A stretch of DNA of 64,000 nt from Roridomyces roridus (GCA_029378245.1 JARKIF010000007.1:1736001-1800000); one strand, 5' to 3'; positions 12,050-23,340 are shown, numbered from the stretch's first letter. Numbers and translations are program-made. Notes: a model not told the origin generated them from the letters alone.

Positions 12050-12299
12050 AAGCTTGATGTTTGGGGCGGGGGCGGATGGTTAAATGGTAGTGCTTGGGCG
12101 CATTCTCGACCACAAAACTGGGCCAGGATTCAGAGCCGTCAAGTGCCCCTGCAGAGACCGAACAACGGAGCCCGGCTCCCGACTTTCCACTGCGCAGAAC
12201 TTTTAGACGCCGACTGGTTTCGCCCTTCGCCCTCTCGTCATCCTCGCAATCGTGACCACGACGCCAGGGAGAGCCCGAGACGACGCAGATGGCCAGCTA

Positions 12300-12538
12300 C
12301 TGTAGTATTATGTTCAATTCGTATGGCACTTTGGGGTGTGACAATTCATACGAATGGAACCTTTCGTATCCGACGGCCGGCATGGCTCAAAAAGGAAATT
12401 TGATCTGTGACTTGATCTCGGCTAAGTTTGGCATCCCTCGGCAGGCGAAAAATTACCTCTGTGACCCTGTGACATATGAAATTTTCCGTATAAAAAATCC
12501 CGTGTGACCTGTGACCATACGAATTGAACGTAATACTA
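12300..12538. mobile_element. MITE with TA duplication, split by a mariner element
   Basis: The left end CTGTAGTATTATG at 12300 is the reverse complement (one mismatch) of the right end CGTAATACTACAG. The terminal repeats extend inward over about 27 bp (TTCAATTCGTATGG). The right end is cut: its last three bases, CAG, lie at 16587-16589, beyond the mariner-like element. The MITE's own TA duplication is at 12298-12299 and 16590-16591. Removing the inner element leaves a non-coding MITE of about 240 bp. Confidence 0.85.
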
Positions 12539-12987
12539 CAGTTGCGGACAATCAAACACGACAAGTTTGTATAACTTTGTTTTGGCTCGTGAGAATTTTT
12601 TTTTTCGTGTACAATAGGGCAGCTAGATTATTTTGTGAATTTTCTGCACCCTCAAAAGTTGAAAAAGTTGAAGTTGAAATGCCGGTCCGGGCCGATTTTT
12701 TTGGCCGTACCCTATTTTCCCACGCTACCAGGTCGTGAGAGGTACCATTTTAACCGGTTTTTTGCGCTCTTTTCAATGGGAACAATTTCGAAAAGATTCC
12801 ACGAGCCGATTTTCCAGAAATCCACCTTTGATGGCCTAGATTCAAGAAGTGATCAAGCTATCTCGTGAGCCCGGGATTCTTCCTCAGTTGTTCCGATGTA
12901 CTAAATTCTGCTTCTCTTGTTCCGAGGGAGCTCCTACACTATTTAAGAGTGACAGGTACCGCTCCCTCCCCTCTCCCACCATCCACC

Positions 12988-15900
12988 ATGCCTCCCAGGA
13001 AGAAAGGCAAAGGACGAAACATCTCAGGTCTTCGAAACCAAGGACCAAAACCACGGGAGAAGAGGAATCCCCACCGGCATCTCCTTCACCCCAGCCGTCA
13101 CAAGTGTCCCTCACAGATGCAGATCACGAGGAGCTCTCTCTTGGGCAGCCTGATAGGGAACCTGGATCCGAGGACTCTGATTTGGACTGCTGGCTCTCTG
13201 ATGAGAACTATAATTGTTTGGCAGCTGCCTTTGCCTCGGAGGAGGTGGAGCCCAGCCCTGATGATGACTGGGAAGAAGTAGATGACTTTAACTGGGATGA
13301 TAATGACCCAACCCTTGACAACCAAGATCTGGAAAACCGGCTTTGCACGTATGCAGTTCATGTGGATGATGAACTTGATTCAGATACAGAGTGGCTGCCA
13401 CCTAATCTCTTCAAAGCCCTCAAACGTCAAAAAAGAGAGCACAAAGGTATCAAATTCATTGTGAATCTCCTGAAATTTATCTCATGGTGTTACGTCCCGT
13501 TCCATTTTCACCAACTCCGGACCACTCGACCCAACTCCGGTTCCGGCTCCAACAAATCCGGATCAATCTTGACCGGACTCCGGTCCTCGTTCGGACTTTT
13601 GCCCTTCCTCAATTTGTTACGTCCCGTTCCAACTTCATCCAAACTCCAGACTCCGGTTCCTTTGACCGGAGTTCCGGTTCCTTTGACCCAACTCCGGATC
13701 CATCCCATCTGTCAGGCCGAGTCCTGCTTCTCGGACTACACCGGGTATTTTGGTTATTCACATGAAAAAGGAACCTTGACAGGATATTCATCTGACATGC
13801 TCTGGAGTGACATCCACTGATCACTCCGTGCGGGCTTAATCACCTTATATCCACTTAGCCGGTTATGTCCGTTCTCAAGTCTATTTTAGTGTCTTGACAA
13901 ATATCTCTCACTTAGTATATAAGACTTTCCTTTTGTACTCGGTACGGCAGTTGGAATATTAACGTTCCTGGTCTATTCGGCCTTGGCTGCTCCGAGCCCT
14001 CCTCTCCTCCTTTATCGTCTCGTCCGGATTGCTTCCCTTGGAAGTAGCGTAGGGAACCCGGTCACCCTGGGTCTTTGTGGTGTCACCGGTTGGACTCCAT
14101 CTCCCTCCTCCGACTTTTCGTCCCTCTCCGGAGTCCTTCATCCCGGAGTTCCGGTCATTCTTACTCCGGTCGTCCTTATCCGGGATTCCAGTCAGCCTCG
14201 GATCCGGCACCTAACACATGGCACACACAGAGCGTCCAAGTCACTATGCAAAGGGCCCAGGCCATGCTGGCAAAGCTCACCGCACACTAAGAGATCCCAA
14301 ATGGAGGTGACGACAGAAGGGTCAGACAACTCTTGCTGTCCCCTCAAAATCCACCAGTACACAACCCTCGGAATTTGTCATCAATCTAAACAGTTCAGAT
14401 GAAGAGGGGGAGGAAGCAGGTCCTGTCGGCAGTGACAAAGATACAGAAATGGATGGCATCTCAGAGCCCTTGCCTTCTGCCAATAACATGGAGGAAGTTC
14501 AGCCTCCCTGGAGGTCAAGATCCATGGCTCCATCACCTGGTCCTTCCTCAGCATCAACCTCAGCACAGCAGAGCCCTGTTTCAACACCCTCTGAAATACC
14601 AGTGGAAAACCCCAGTCCAGAGGGCACCACCTTTGAGGAAGATTGGGAGGCAGAGCTGGATGAGGAGGTTAAAGCACACCTTGCTGATATTTTGAGCTGG
14701 GATGGAATCAAAGAGCTTGTTGACCAGCAGTTGAAGGAAGGAAAGAAGAAACACATCCCAATTGCCCAAACCAACCAGCTGCTTCTCATACACAACTTTT
14801 GCAATCTGATGCTGAAAGGTTTCTCAAGGATCCATGCAAGTGTGGAGATTGCAAGGCAATGGCATGCTGGGGAAGGTGTTCACTTTGCTCGCCGAGTCCG
14901 CATCCTTGTCAGGCACTTTGAGGTGCTCAGGAATCTTCCCAAGGAGACTCGTGGTGGTGCGAGGGACTCTCGGTCCCTGCTTTCAGAGGAGAATGTTCGC
15001 AAAGCATCTCTAACTTGGTTGGAAGCTCAACCTTCAGGAACTGTGACCCCTAAGACATTTCAAAATGCACTGAATACAACCATCTTGCCAGCTCTCGGAA
15101 TTCAAACTAACAAACCACTGTGTGAGCGTACTGCTCGCCGTTGGCTCATTAAACTTGGCTGGCGACTCTACAGTCCTTCGGAAGGGTGTTTATATGGATG
15201 GCCATGAGAGACCTGATGTTTTCCAGTACCGCCAAAATGTCTTTCTTCCAACAATGGCAAAGTATGAGGAGCTCATGACTCAATATCAAGGCCGAGAGTT
15301 GAAGCCTGTTCCTCCAAAATTGGCCAACGGGCCAGAGGGAGATTATTGCCCTCTTCCATGATGAGTCTTGTTTCCATGCAAAATGACTTCAAGTCCAGGG
15401 CCTGGCTTAGAGAAGGGGAGAACTGTTCTTCAGAAGAAGAGCCGTGGTCGGCTGATCCATATTTCTGACTTCATCACTGAAGTTAGTGGCCGTTTAATAA
15501 TTCGAGACAAGGAATGGAAATATTGTGAAGGATGCTCGGAAGATCATCTTCCCTGGAAGCAACGGAGATCCTTGGTGGGATACAGAGCAGTTATTGAAGC
15601 AGGTGGAGAATGCTATCAAAATATTTGAAGAGGCCCATCCAGGCTGCCAAGCACTGTTTCATCTTTGACCAGTCTTCTGCACATGCATCCCTGGGTACCC
15701 GATGCTCTGAAAGCATTTGAGATGAACAAGAGTGATGGGGGAAAGCAAAGAAAACAAAAAGATACATGTGATTCCGGAAACAAATCCCAGCCCAGCTCAC
15801 GCGTGGTAAACCACAGAAATGAAAACACCCTCGGGAGAACCAAGAGGACTGGAATCTGTTCTCACAGAACGCTGGCTTTGATGTGAAGAATCTCAGAGCC

Positions 15901-16341
15901 AAATGCAAGCCTGTTTGTCCCTTGAAAGTCAAGGGCTGTTGCATGGCACGGCTTCTCAGCCAGCAGGATGACTTTGTAAACCAGCCATCCATGCTTGAGA
16001 CATTGATCCAGGGCCGTGGGCATCTGTGCATCTTCCTGCCAAAGTTTCACTGTGAACTCAACCCAATTGAGATGTACTGGGGATGGTGCAAATATCGGTA
16101 TCGGCAAACATCCAAAAGCAGCTTCCAGGAAGCAAAGGAACATGCTATCAAGTATTTGGATGCTTGCCCTCCTGACGTTATTCGCCGCTTCATTCAAAGA
16201 TCCTGGAGGTTTATGAGTGTTTATCGGTTGGGACTTACGGGAAGGATTGCGGCATGGGCGGTGAGGAGGCAGAAATCACATAGGGCATGTAATGAGGGCA
16301 TTCTAGCCGAGGTTGATAGAGCGGACGGTGGACGTAAGTAG
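12988..16341 (+). pseudogene. Tc1/mariner-type DDE transposase, broken
   Basis: The N-terminus MPPRKKGKGRN starts at 12988, but the frame shifts near 13060 to an acidic region (about 13070-13450). The solo LTR then interrupts it. The main open stretch resumes about 14360-15200 (an acidic linker, then a helical region with GVHFARRVRILVRHF and TARRWLIKLGW, consistent with HTH DNA binding). DDE catalytic pieces follow in different frames: FHDESCFH near 15358, FDQSSAH near 15665, and FHCELNPIEMYWGW near 16048-16090. At least four frame changes and stops separate them. It cannot make a transposase. Confidence 0.8.
13488..14216 (+). mobile_element. Solo LTR (729 bp) inside the mariner transposase
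   Basis: It begins TGTTACGTCCCG and ends CACCTAACA (TG...CA). It is flanked by a perfect 5-bp duplication CATGG at 13483-13487 and 14217-14221. A TATATAAG box lies near 13916, giving plus orientation. The first 16 bases recur internally at about 13617, and ACTCCGG-rich motifs fill the first half. No internal gag/pol is present, as expected after LTR-LTR recombination. Not the same sequence as the LTRs of the Gypsy element at 37-46 kb. Confidence 0.88.
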
Positions 16342-16591
16342 GCGTAAGTAGTCAATATATACAGTCCCTGAACTTCTATACCGGACCCGAGGCTGAAAGG
16401 GGTACACACAATTTTTGTTCAACCGGGCCAAAAATTTGGCCGTACTCAATTTCTCGTGGGGAAAATCTGAAAAATTGTATTTGGGGTCTTCTCGGGTCGC
16501 TGAATCTGATTCTGAAGTCAGAATGTCAAAATTATGGGCCGTTCCCGAGATATTAAAGTAGTCACGTTTGATTGTCCGCAACTGTACAGTA

Positions 16592-17297
16592 CCTCGAGCG
16601 AGAGCCAGGCCGCTTCCACTGAATTGTAACGAATCAGGGCTCCGTGACGAGCTCGAGACTTCCGAATGAACGTGATTCAGACGTGGCGGTGTTCCAGTGT
16701 GGTTTTATGCTGGCGCTGAGAAGTTCACTCAGACGCGAATCGGAATCGGAGAAGAAGCAGAGGAAGCGGATCACTACCCACATCACCAGGCTGCCCAAAT
16801 GGCCGGCTTCGTGTTCACCGGGACGCCCAAGTGGTATGTATATATCGCGTTTGCACAACGACAAAAAACTTCGACTCCCTTAGTCTCCGACCACCTTCGC
16901 TCTGACCTGACTCGCTCCAGAGTCCACACCACTGCGCACATTCCATTGAATCCCGATCACACAGCGCCTAGTCTCTAGCTCTCTTGACAGGCTAACGCTC
17001 CGTAACCTCCGCGAACACAACAGCGCCCGTATCCCACTCAAACCAGTGGCAAGTCTCTGTAACAGAGCTCGTGCAAACCCGGTAGGCAAAAAAAAAACCT
17101 TTGAGCAGGTGGGTTGGATTCGTAGATTTTTGGCTTGTGAAGTATGTACCTAAGTAGCGAATGTGTTTCCGTTTTGATATTCACAGATTTGGGGAAATAT
17201 GCATTCGGTTTTCTCTTGCGAGAAGAAAGACAGAACAGATACATAAATATCAAACATAAGAGACATATACAAGCAGTGCGTTAATATCCATAGTAAA
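16592..17297. other. Intergenic region, no gene seen
   Basis: About 700 bp between the nested transposons and the stop of the second F-box gene. It resumes the DNA into which the MITE inserted. I see no supported gene. Confidence 0.45.
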
Positions 17298-18512
17298 TCA
17301 GTAATAAGCCTTCACTTCAACACCGGGGAAGGCTTCCTCGTATTTCGGCACCCAATACACCCGGCTCGAACGACTCTCACAAATCGTGATTCGTCGCAGC
17401 ACCGACATATCCATCCGCAGGTTGACGAGCGTCGCGACAGGGTTTTCCCCAATAAAGCCCTCATAAATCTCAAGCTCCTCCAACACCGGGAGGTCCAACC
17501 CCTCGCACAGCGCCACGATACTTTCGGGATGCGCGAGACTCGGGGACTCGGGGAGGGAGAGCTTGCGGAGATGCATAAACGGGGGCATACGGGGCATCTC
17601 CCAGCTCGGCGGGTCCCAAAATCGAAGCTCTACGGGCTCCTCGAGCGTCAAACAACATTCCTCCAACCCCGTGCATTGGGAGAGAATCGCGCATCCTTCG
17701 CGGTAGTACGCCTTGGCGATGAGCGTCGTGAGCTGGGCCCACGGGAACCTGAGGAAGGTGGCCCAAGTTGAGAACGATGGTTGTTGCAATTCGAGCGTCT
17801 TGAGTTCTGGGGCGTTGAAGAAGATCTGCGGGCGTTCATCCTCAGGACGGTCCATGAGGATATACGGGGGGCCATCCACAACTGCGAAGCATACTCGGCG
17901 AAGGAGGGGGAACGAGCGGTTGAGTTGAGAGACCATTGAGCCGTTGAGCCCGAGGTCCATGTCGTGCCACCGGGTGGCATGGCCCAAAAGCGCGTCAAAG
18001 AGCGCCCTGCCCACGGCCTTGTCGCTGCGGTCAAGAAGAAGGTCGAAGGTAACAGTCAACGGGCGCGTCCCAGAAAACTTCAGCCAATCCTCCAATACAG
18101 GTAAAGCGTGGCCATGCTCCATGAATCGAGGAATGTGGAAGCGTGTATCGCCTAGGTCCATCTCTGCCCACAGATCGCCCGTGGCTATCCCTATCTCGCG
18201 CCAACGCTGACACACTTGGAGGACAATGCGAGTGGACCATCTGCCGACAAGATGCGCATTCCGCTCGTCGTCATCCGAGTCGAAGGTGCAGACCACGTGT
18301 CTGAATATCTCCGACATTATTTCGGTGGCCAGCGTCTCGGTGGGGAACTTGCAGTTGGCGAGGAGTGCGACAGCTTGCTGGTGCTCGTGTTCAAGGAGCT
18401 CGAGCTCACGGCGCAGGCTAGCCATCTTTTCAGCCAGCATTGGGATGCGTACACGGGCCTGAGCGCGTGCCGCTTTAGCTGCTTTCTCGGTCGGTGAGTA
18501 GGTGATTGTCAT
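17298..18512 (-). CDS. F-box-like protein 2
   Basis: A single uninterrupted frame from the first ATG (18512, MTITYSPTEKAAKAAR) to the stop at 17298, about 404 residues. A basic helical start and a coiled-coil-like segment (LAEKMASLRRELELLEHEHQQAV) precede the F-box-like core (CKFPTETLATEIMSEIFRHVV ... QVCQRWREIGIATGDLWAEMDL). The long C-terminal part has leucine-rich segments (LEELEIYEGF). Its arrangement and several blocks (HPRFM/HIPRFM, EKWLK/EDWLK, HATRW) match the gene at 10099-11301, so the two are paralogs. Likely role: SCF adaptor (family inference). No break seen. Confidence 0.8.
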   Translation of the reverse strand: MTITYSPTEKAAKAARAQARVRIPMLAEKMASLRRELELLEHEHQQAVALLANCKFPTETLATEIMSEIFRHVVCTFDSDDDERNAHLVGRWSTRIVLQVCQRWREIGIATGDLWAEMDLGDTRFHIPRFMEHGHALPVLEDWLKFSGTRPLTVTFDLLLDRSDKAVGRALFDALLGHATRWHDMDLGLNGSMVSQLNRSFPLLRRVCFAVVDGPPYILMDRPEDERPQIFFNAPELKTLELQQPSFSTWATFLRFPWAQLTTLIAKAYYREGCAILSQCTGLEECCLTLEEPVELRFWDPPSWEMPRMPPFMHLRKLSLPESPSLAHPESIVALCEGLDLPVLEELEIYEGFIGENPVATLVNLRMDMSVLRRITICESRSSRVYWVPKYEEAFPGVEVKAYY

Positions 18513-19496
18513 TAGAGCTGGTCCAAGTGCGTCAGATGCAGACTCGATGAAATAGAGAGGCGTCCTCACGATAGAGCAAGGCCGCAGGATGATGTCCGAA
18601 GAAGAGAGAGCCTGGGAACGTGACCGCCATTGTCTAGCGCGTTTTCATGCTCGCTTAGCACGTTTCTTGCCATTGTCCGGCACCAATTCTGCACCATTGT
18701 TCGCACTTGAGTTGATGGCTGTGATGCTCGGTGGCATTCAAGTATCCGCCAACGGCTGCCTATTAGCACGCGTCAGGCGTGCTACACAAGGGAGAGTAAA
18801 AGAAATATTGACCCCACTGACTGGAAATCGCTATAGATCACACTACCCAGACTCGGCGAGTCGGAGCCACTTCCTTTTGAGGACGAGAGCTCAAAGAATG
18901 GAGTCCCAAAGCCCTTCGGAGTATGTAGGATGCGTCGTAGTTGCTCGCGTGAAAGTTGTATCCTGCTCTTGAAAGCACACAGAGAGCCACCAAGCGATTA
19001 AGTACATGCGAATTGTGATGAGTCACTGGCACGCGCTGTTTCGTCGTAGCGAAACTCAATCACGAGCTACGGGGCTGTCCAAAATTGAGTCTTCCAGATG
19101 AGGCTTCAGCATCGTTTCCATATGTCGCTCCAGGGACCAGAGAGGTGGAGGTAAGGTGCTTCCGGAGCGACGGCGATCAATCAGATTTGTTGCAAATTTG
19201 GTGGCACTTGCCAGCGCTTTCCCAGCACTTGGAACTTGCTCGGAACTACCTGCTGGACCGGGCAGACTGCAGTGACCCTGGTTCCCAAGTGCTCGTCGGA
19301 TGAACCATCTTCAGGAAGCTTGTGGGATCTCCACGAGCTCCACGAGCTCCGCTCAAAGGACTCGGAATTCCGACGGTGACGATCTTGCGACGATCATGCA
19401 AGCAGTGCCCCAGCGGCCCAGCCAACGACTTCGGAATTCCGGCAAAAACTTTCCGGTGAAAAGTAGCCCGTATACCATGCCAAGACTCTCCAGTGG
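18513..19496. other. Intergenic region, no gene seen
   Basis: About 1 kb between divergent genes. It contains short direct repeats (CCACGAGCT twice near 19332) but no supported coding region. Confidence 0.45.
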
Positions 19497-19503
19497 TATA
19501 AAA
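19497..19503 (+). promoter_or_regulatory. TATA box of the PEBP-like gene
   Basis: TATAAAA 48 nt upstream of the position where the signal-peptide frame would start (19551). The same TATA-to-ATG distance (about 43-57 nt) is seen for the ice-binding-like gene and two DUF3455 genes. Confidence 0.6.
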
Positions 19504-19550
19504 CCTCCAGCAGGGTCAAGCGTCGTCAGTGGTCACCCCCCAACCTCAAA

Positions 19551-20356
19551 ATACACTTCTCCAAGACCCTTGCCTCCCTCTTCTCCCTTGTCGTTGTTTG
19601 TGCCGCTCAGGATGCCTCTCTTCACAAAGTTGAAAAGGCGTTCAACGATGCAAATGTACTGCAACAATCCTCTATACTCCATCTCTCGCTAATCCTTTCG
19701 TTCTTAGATTCCGGCCAACTTGAATATCGCCTTCCAGCCCTCTATGTTGTTGGACGTTACTTTCCCTCAGGAATACGGCCATCCTATTGCACTTCATGCA
19801 GGGATTCAAGTTCCCGTCAACGGTCAATCCTCCTTTTTTTCGATAAACCCAGCAGTTCTTGATATAATTACAGACACCGTTGGACCGCCCACATTCAGCC
19901 TTCAAGGACAGCGGCGCACGGCACGCCACGACAACGGACCCTTTGTCGTGGCGATGGTCGACCCCGACGCGCCCACGCCTCAAGACCCCTCCGTATCCCA
20001 GATCCGGCACTTCCTCGGCGGCAACTTTTACCTCGGCCGCGACGGTTGCAGCCTCTTCAACACCACGCCAGCCATCACGGAATACGTTCAGCCCGCGCCT
20101 CCTTCGTATTCTGATGCGCACAGGTAGAATTTTGGATTTTCCTCCGAGTACATACTGGTGCTTACCATCGACATTTAGATACGTCTTGTTGGTATACAAA
20201 CAGCCCAAGACATTCGCGCAGCAGGACCTCGTCAACGCCTCGAGCTCCATCCTCTCGTTCAATATCAGCCAGTTCGCGAGTGCTGTGGAATTGGGGAGCC
20301 CTCTCGCGGGGACGTTCATGCTCGTCTCGCAAAACTTTACCAGGGTGAAAAACTAG
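19551..20356 (+). CDS. Secreted PEBP-like protein; expected start codon reads ATA
   Basis: Exons 19551-19655, 19708-20123 and 20179-20356 join in frame to about 232 residues. The N-terminus is a clear signal peptide (HFSKTLASLFSLVVVCAAQ), followed by the fungal PEBP/RKIP fold: FQPSMLLDVTFP, VAMVDPDAPTPQDP (the ligand-pocket DPDAP), RHFLGGNF, and HRYVLLVYKQP across the last intron. PEBP proteins bind phospholipids or small anions; this secreted kind is common in agaricomycetes but its role is unknown. The codon at the natural start is ATA, preceded by CAAA, with no in-frame ATG upstream in the exon. The next in-frame ATG (19744) would remove the signal peptide. So it is either a start-loss allele, starts at a non-ATG codon, or is a base error. 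Confidence 0.8.
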
Positions 20357-20543
20357 ACAGATCTAACTAAAATATACTTCCCATTAGCCTAGCCGCCAGC
20401 CTAATACATATCAACGTGCTGTATCTTTCTCCGGGAATTCATTATTTTCACTTCACAGATTCGAGATCGTACAAGGTTACACACAGATTCATACTTGACT
20501 GAACTTGGGCACTTTCAACACTGCGCCGCGACGACACCGGGAT

Positions 20544-21604
20544 CTACAGCGCGGTCATGGCCAGCTCACGACACGAATCGAATCCTCTCCACTCACGAGA
20601 AATGATAGTGGCGTCCTGGAACTCGACAAACGCAAAACTGGCAAACCGACCCGTCCCGCTGAGAGGGATGCGATCATCGCCCGTGCCATAGTCCTGGAAC
20701 CAAACTGGACCACCTCCGATGAGGATACCCTAGCAATTCGTCAGGAACCACAAAAAGTGCATAGTGATGCAGGGAGCTGCGAACCTCAAAATGCGACGTC
20801 GCATAGAACGTAGCAGTCCCGGCAACGCCCCAAAAGATATTCTCCGGGATAATACCTCCAGAAAGCACGATCTGCGAGTAGTGGTTGAGGGCGCCCTGAA
20901 TCTGGAAGATATAATAATCGTTCGCTGAGCCGGTGATAGTGAGCGTGCTGCTGATCGTGACGCCGCCCGGGAAGTTGTACAGGCCAGGAGAAAGGGTTCG
21001 GCCTCCGAGGTTGCCTGGGAAATCGAGGCGTAAATAAATCTCTGAGAATGTTGGTAAAGGTAAAGGACCTCCGTTCAAGTTCACAAAGTTGGGACTCGTG
21101 CGCCCCATGAGGTCGTTGTATGCGGTGTGCAAGTCCGCAAGACCAGTTTGCAGCTTTGCAGGGGTCGGACTGACGTAGTTCCCCGTATAGATTTTGCCTG
21201 TAGAGTCGCAGACATTAATATCTGACAGTGCACGCCAAAGAACCGAGTTTTACCAGTGACTATCGGGGAAGTCGAATACGTCCCATCCGTAGACAAGGTA
21301 GCATTAATGCCCAGCGAACCCGAAACCGAGCCGACGTCGCCCGCTGAACGACAACGTCAATACATTAGCATCGGGGCGATAGTAAGCCATTCCTACTAAT
21401 CTGTGAGACGGTCGAGTCCGAATCATAGGCACCATTGGCGCCCAGGATCGCATAGTCAGCGAAGGTGTTGAGGTTCGGAGGGCAAGGCCCTGCAGCAAAC
21501 ACTTTGGTGGAGATCGACTGCCGTTCAATGCATTAATTCTGGTATTCGGTAAGCCACAACGAGACGCCGACCAGCAGACCGAAGAAAAGTGTAGCCGAAA
21601 ACAT
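20544..21604 (-). CDS. Ice-binding-like secreted protein (DUF3494)
   Basis: The ATG at 21604 starts a hydrophobic leader (MFSATLFFGLLVG). A 46-nt GTCTCG...GCAG intron removes an in-frame TAA and leads to FAAGPCPPNLNTFADYAILGANGAYDS. Another intron rebuilds the family hallmark ITGDVGSVSGSLGINA; later exons give DLHTAYNDLMGRT, GGRTLSPGLYNFPGGVTI, NDYYIFQIQGAL, and GGIIPENIFWGVAGTATFYATSHFE. This is the DUF3494 beta-helix of fungal ice-binding (antifreeze) proteins. The stretch after SHFE, where the family usually has a conserved G(I/L)xxxxxxxxxGRxxAQTAV segment, is weak here (ILIGGGPVWFQDYGTG), so the C-terminus may be degenerate. Stop near 20544. Ice binding itself is not shown; many non-polar fungi carry this family. 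Confidence 0.8.
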
Positions 21605-21651
21605 GGTCGGGAGACTTGCGGGGCTGAGAGGGAGATGGCAGGTCCAGTGCG

Positions 21652-21659
21652 TTTTATAC
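21652..21659 (-). promoter_or_regulatory. TATA box of the ice-binding-like gene
   Basis: TATAAAAC on the minus strand, 48 nt upstream of the ATG at 21604; it supports that start. Confidence 0.6.
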
Positions 21660-22631
21660 TCCCCAGGTCTAGGCCACCGTGCCTTGCCCGGACCCGAACT
21701 GCCAAACAGACAATAGAACGTTTTGATACGGTGGGTTGAAGGACATTGACATGCAGGACGTCTTGAACGATGTGTAAGACTGCGAGGACGACGGTCCCTG
21801 GAAGTTATGAAAGTCATAAGTATGTAGGACCAGGGAGCTCACAGAACGCCAGCGAGTCACAAAACAACGAAATCTTGGTGCATTTCACCGAAACAGAGAC
21901 ACCACTCGAGTCGGCAAGGCTTCCAGGTCTGCCAGATGCATTTGACCAGACCGGAGCATAGTCGGCTGTACCTGTCACGTACAGTTCATTTGCCATTGGC
22001 AGAAGACGAGGAACGCCGGAACTACTTACTGGGAATGTCCAATGGCGGCGGTGATTCTCCATTCTCCAAGGGTCCCTGAATAATGTTGGAAAAGTGTCTT
22101 GAGCGCTGCTGGCAAGGACGATGGCCTGACTGGTAGGGTAGAAGGATCCCAGACTAGCGGATGGCCAAGTTAACCCAAAGTAAATCCAATTCGGACGAAG
22201 GGCAAAGGGTTGTAAGCTGGCTCAATCGTTGTCAATGGGTCGCAGCTTCGTGTACCGCAGTGCGTGCTGCCACTGCGAGTAGCCGAGTCGAAAAAACGAC
22301 ATGAATCCGAGTCGCGCGATCGCACTGTAGCCACCCGCGCCATCTGCTGCGTCTCAGGGCGTTTTCCGTCACCCGAGTCCCTTTTAAGGACATGCGAATA
22401 GTCGTGAGGAGTGGGGAGGGCTGGAAAGCGGAAACTGGCGTCTATTTCGGAAGTTTGCCAGCTAGACATGGACGGAGCGGACAAGCTTCGGGAGTCGGCG
22501 AACTGTTTGAGTTGCCGGCATCTGATGGATCTGATTTCATTCTTGACTCTCTCCCAGCCACCTGGCCGTGATTTGACTCCAAGACGAAATACAAAGTGAG
22601 TGGGCAATTCGACCTTCGACCAACACGCTGA
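21660..22631. other. Intergenic region, no gene seen
   Basis: About 970 bp between the divergent ice-binding-like gene and the F-box fragment. The long minus-strand frame at 22170-22802 is antisense to the F-box fragment and has no family features. Confidence 0.45.
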
Positions 22632-23329
22632 ATGAGCCGCGATAAAGTGCGAAACTTTTTCCAGGACCTCATCGATCTTGTCCTGGATGAGGTGGCCTTG
22701 CTGGACGATAAGCCGAGCAAGGGATCGCCTTGGACCATCGCCAGCTGCGGTCTCGTATGCCGACAATGGGAACCCCGTACACGCATTCACATTTTCTGTC
22801 ATCTACGCTTCCATGGGTCAACCAGACTCCAACATCAGACTTTTGACATGAAACTTGTGAGCTTGTACAAGCTCATTCAAGCTCACAAGCTTCTGCCAAA
22901 TCGCCGCAAGCTCACAAGCTCACAAGCCAGGTCTCGAAATCCACAAGGTCTGCCGTTCGACTCCTGGAAAGTGCAAAATTTTATTTATTCTTGGCCGCTC
23001 CTGTGTTTACCTTTGTGCTCAGTGAACTCGAGGGCTGTCCTGCTGTTTACAGAATTATTTCTGAGCTGAAATTTGGTTTTTTCAGATGCATTGTTCATTG
23101 GAATCGAGCTTGCGAGCTTGTGCGGCAAGCTGCCAAGCCCCACAAGTCCACAAGATGATTGTCAAAACACTGATGAAGCCTTTCTCGACGTCGTCGAAAC
23201 GTCCTCGTCCCCTCCCTTTGCCATTGTTCATGGGTCTACCAGACTCCAAGCCTTTCTCAAAATGTCCTCGTCGCCTCCCTTCACCATCGCGAGAACGATG
23301 CGCCTCGATTTCATCGAAAATGATCCATA
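22632..23329 (+). pseudogene. F-box-like gene fragment, truncated by the Plavaka-like element
   Basis: MSRDKVRNFFQDLIDLVLDEV starts at 22632 and leads through TIASCGLVCRQWEPRTRIHIF, an agaricomycete F-box start. After LRFHGSTRLQ the frame runs into an inserted-looking AAGCTCACAAG-rich block (22852-23153). F-box-like sequence returns at 23160-23329, with HGSTRLQAFLKMSSSPPFTIARTMRLDFI and a short internal duplication (SSSPPFAI/SSSPPFTI, HGSTRLQ). It ends abruptly at 23329, where the CACTG terminus of the large transposon starts. The remainder of the gene is not found after the element's right end. Confidence 0.65.
22852..23153. repeat. Candidate small insertion with CTTGTG/CACAAG ends
   Basis: A block starting CTTGTGAGCTTGTACAAGC and ending CAAGTCCACAAG interrupts the F-box fragment. 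Both ends are rich in inverted AAGCTCACAAG/CTTGTGAGCTT copies. ATGA occurs near both flanks but not as a clean duplication. It could be a degenerate MITE; weakly supported. Confidence 0.35.
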
Positions 23330-23340
23330 CACTGCATTCC

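Larger units (their letters stand above)
12539..16584 (+). mobile_element. Tc1/mariner-like DNA transposon, inactive
   Basis: The termini CAGTTGCGGACAATCAAAC (12539-12557) and its exact reverse complement (16566-16584) are flanked by TA at 12537-12538 and 16585-16586. That is the target duplication of the IS630/Tc1/mariner superfamily. The 4.0-kb interior holds a dead DDE transposase and a 729-bp solo LTR. Without the LTR and its duplicated CATGG the element is about 3.3 kb. Confidence 0.88.

Noticed and set aside
22170..22802. A 210-codon minus-strand frame
   Set aside because: Antisense to the F-box fragment and its upstream region; no motif or splice support.
22852..23153. CRISPR-like array from repeated AAGCTCACAAG
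   Set aside because: Repeats are short, irregular and inverted, with no constant spacers; the genome is fungal.
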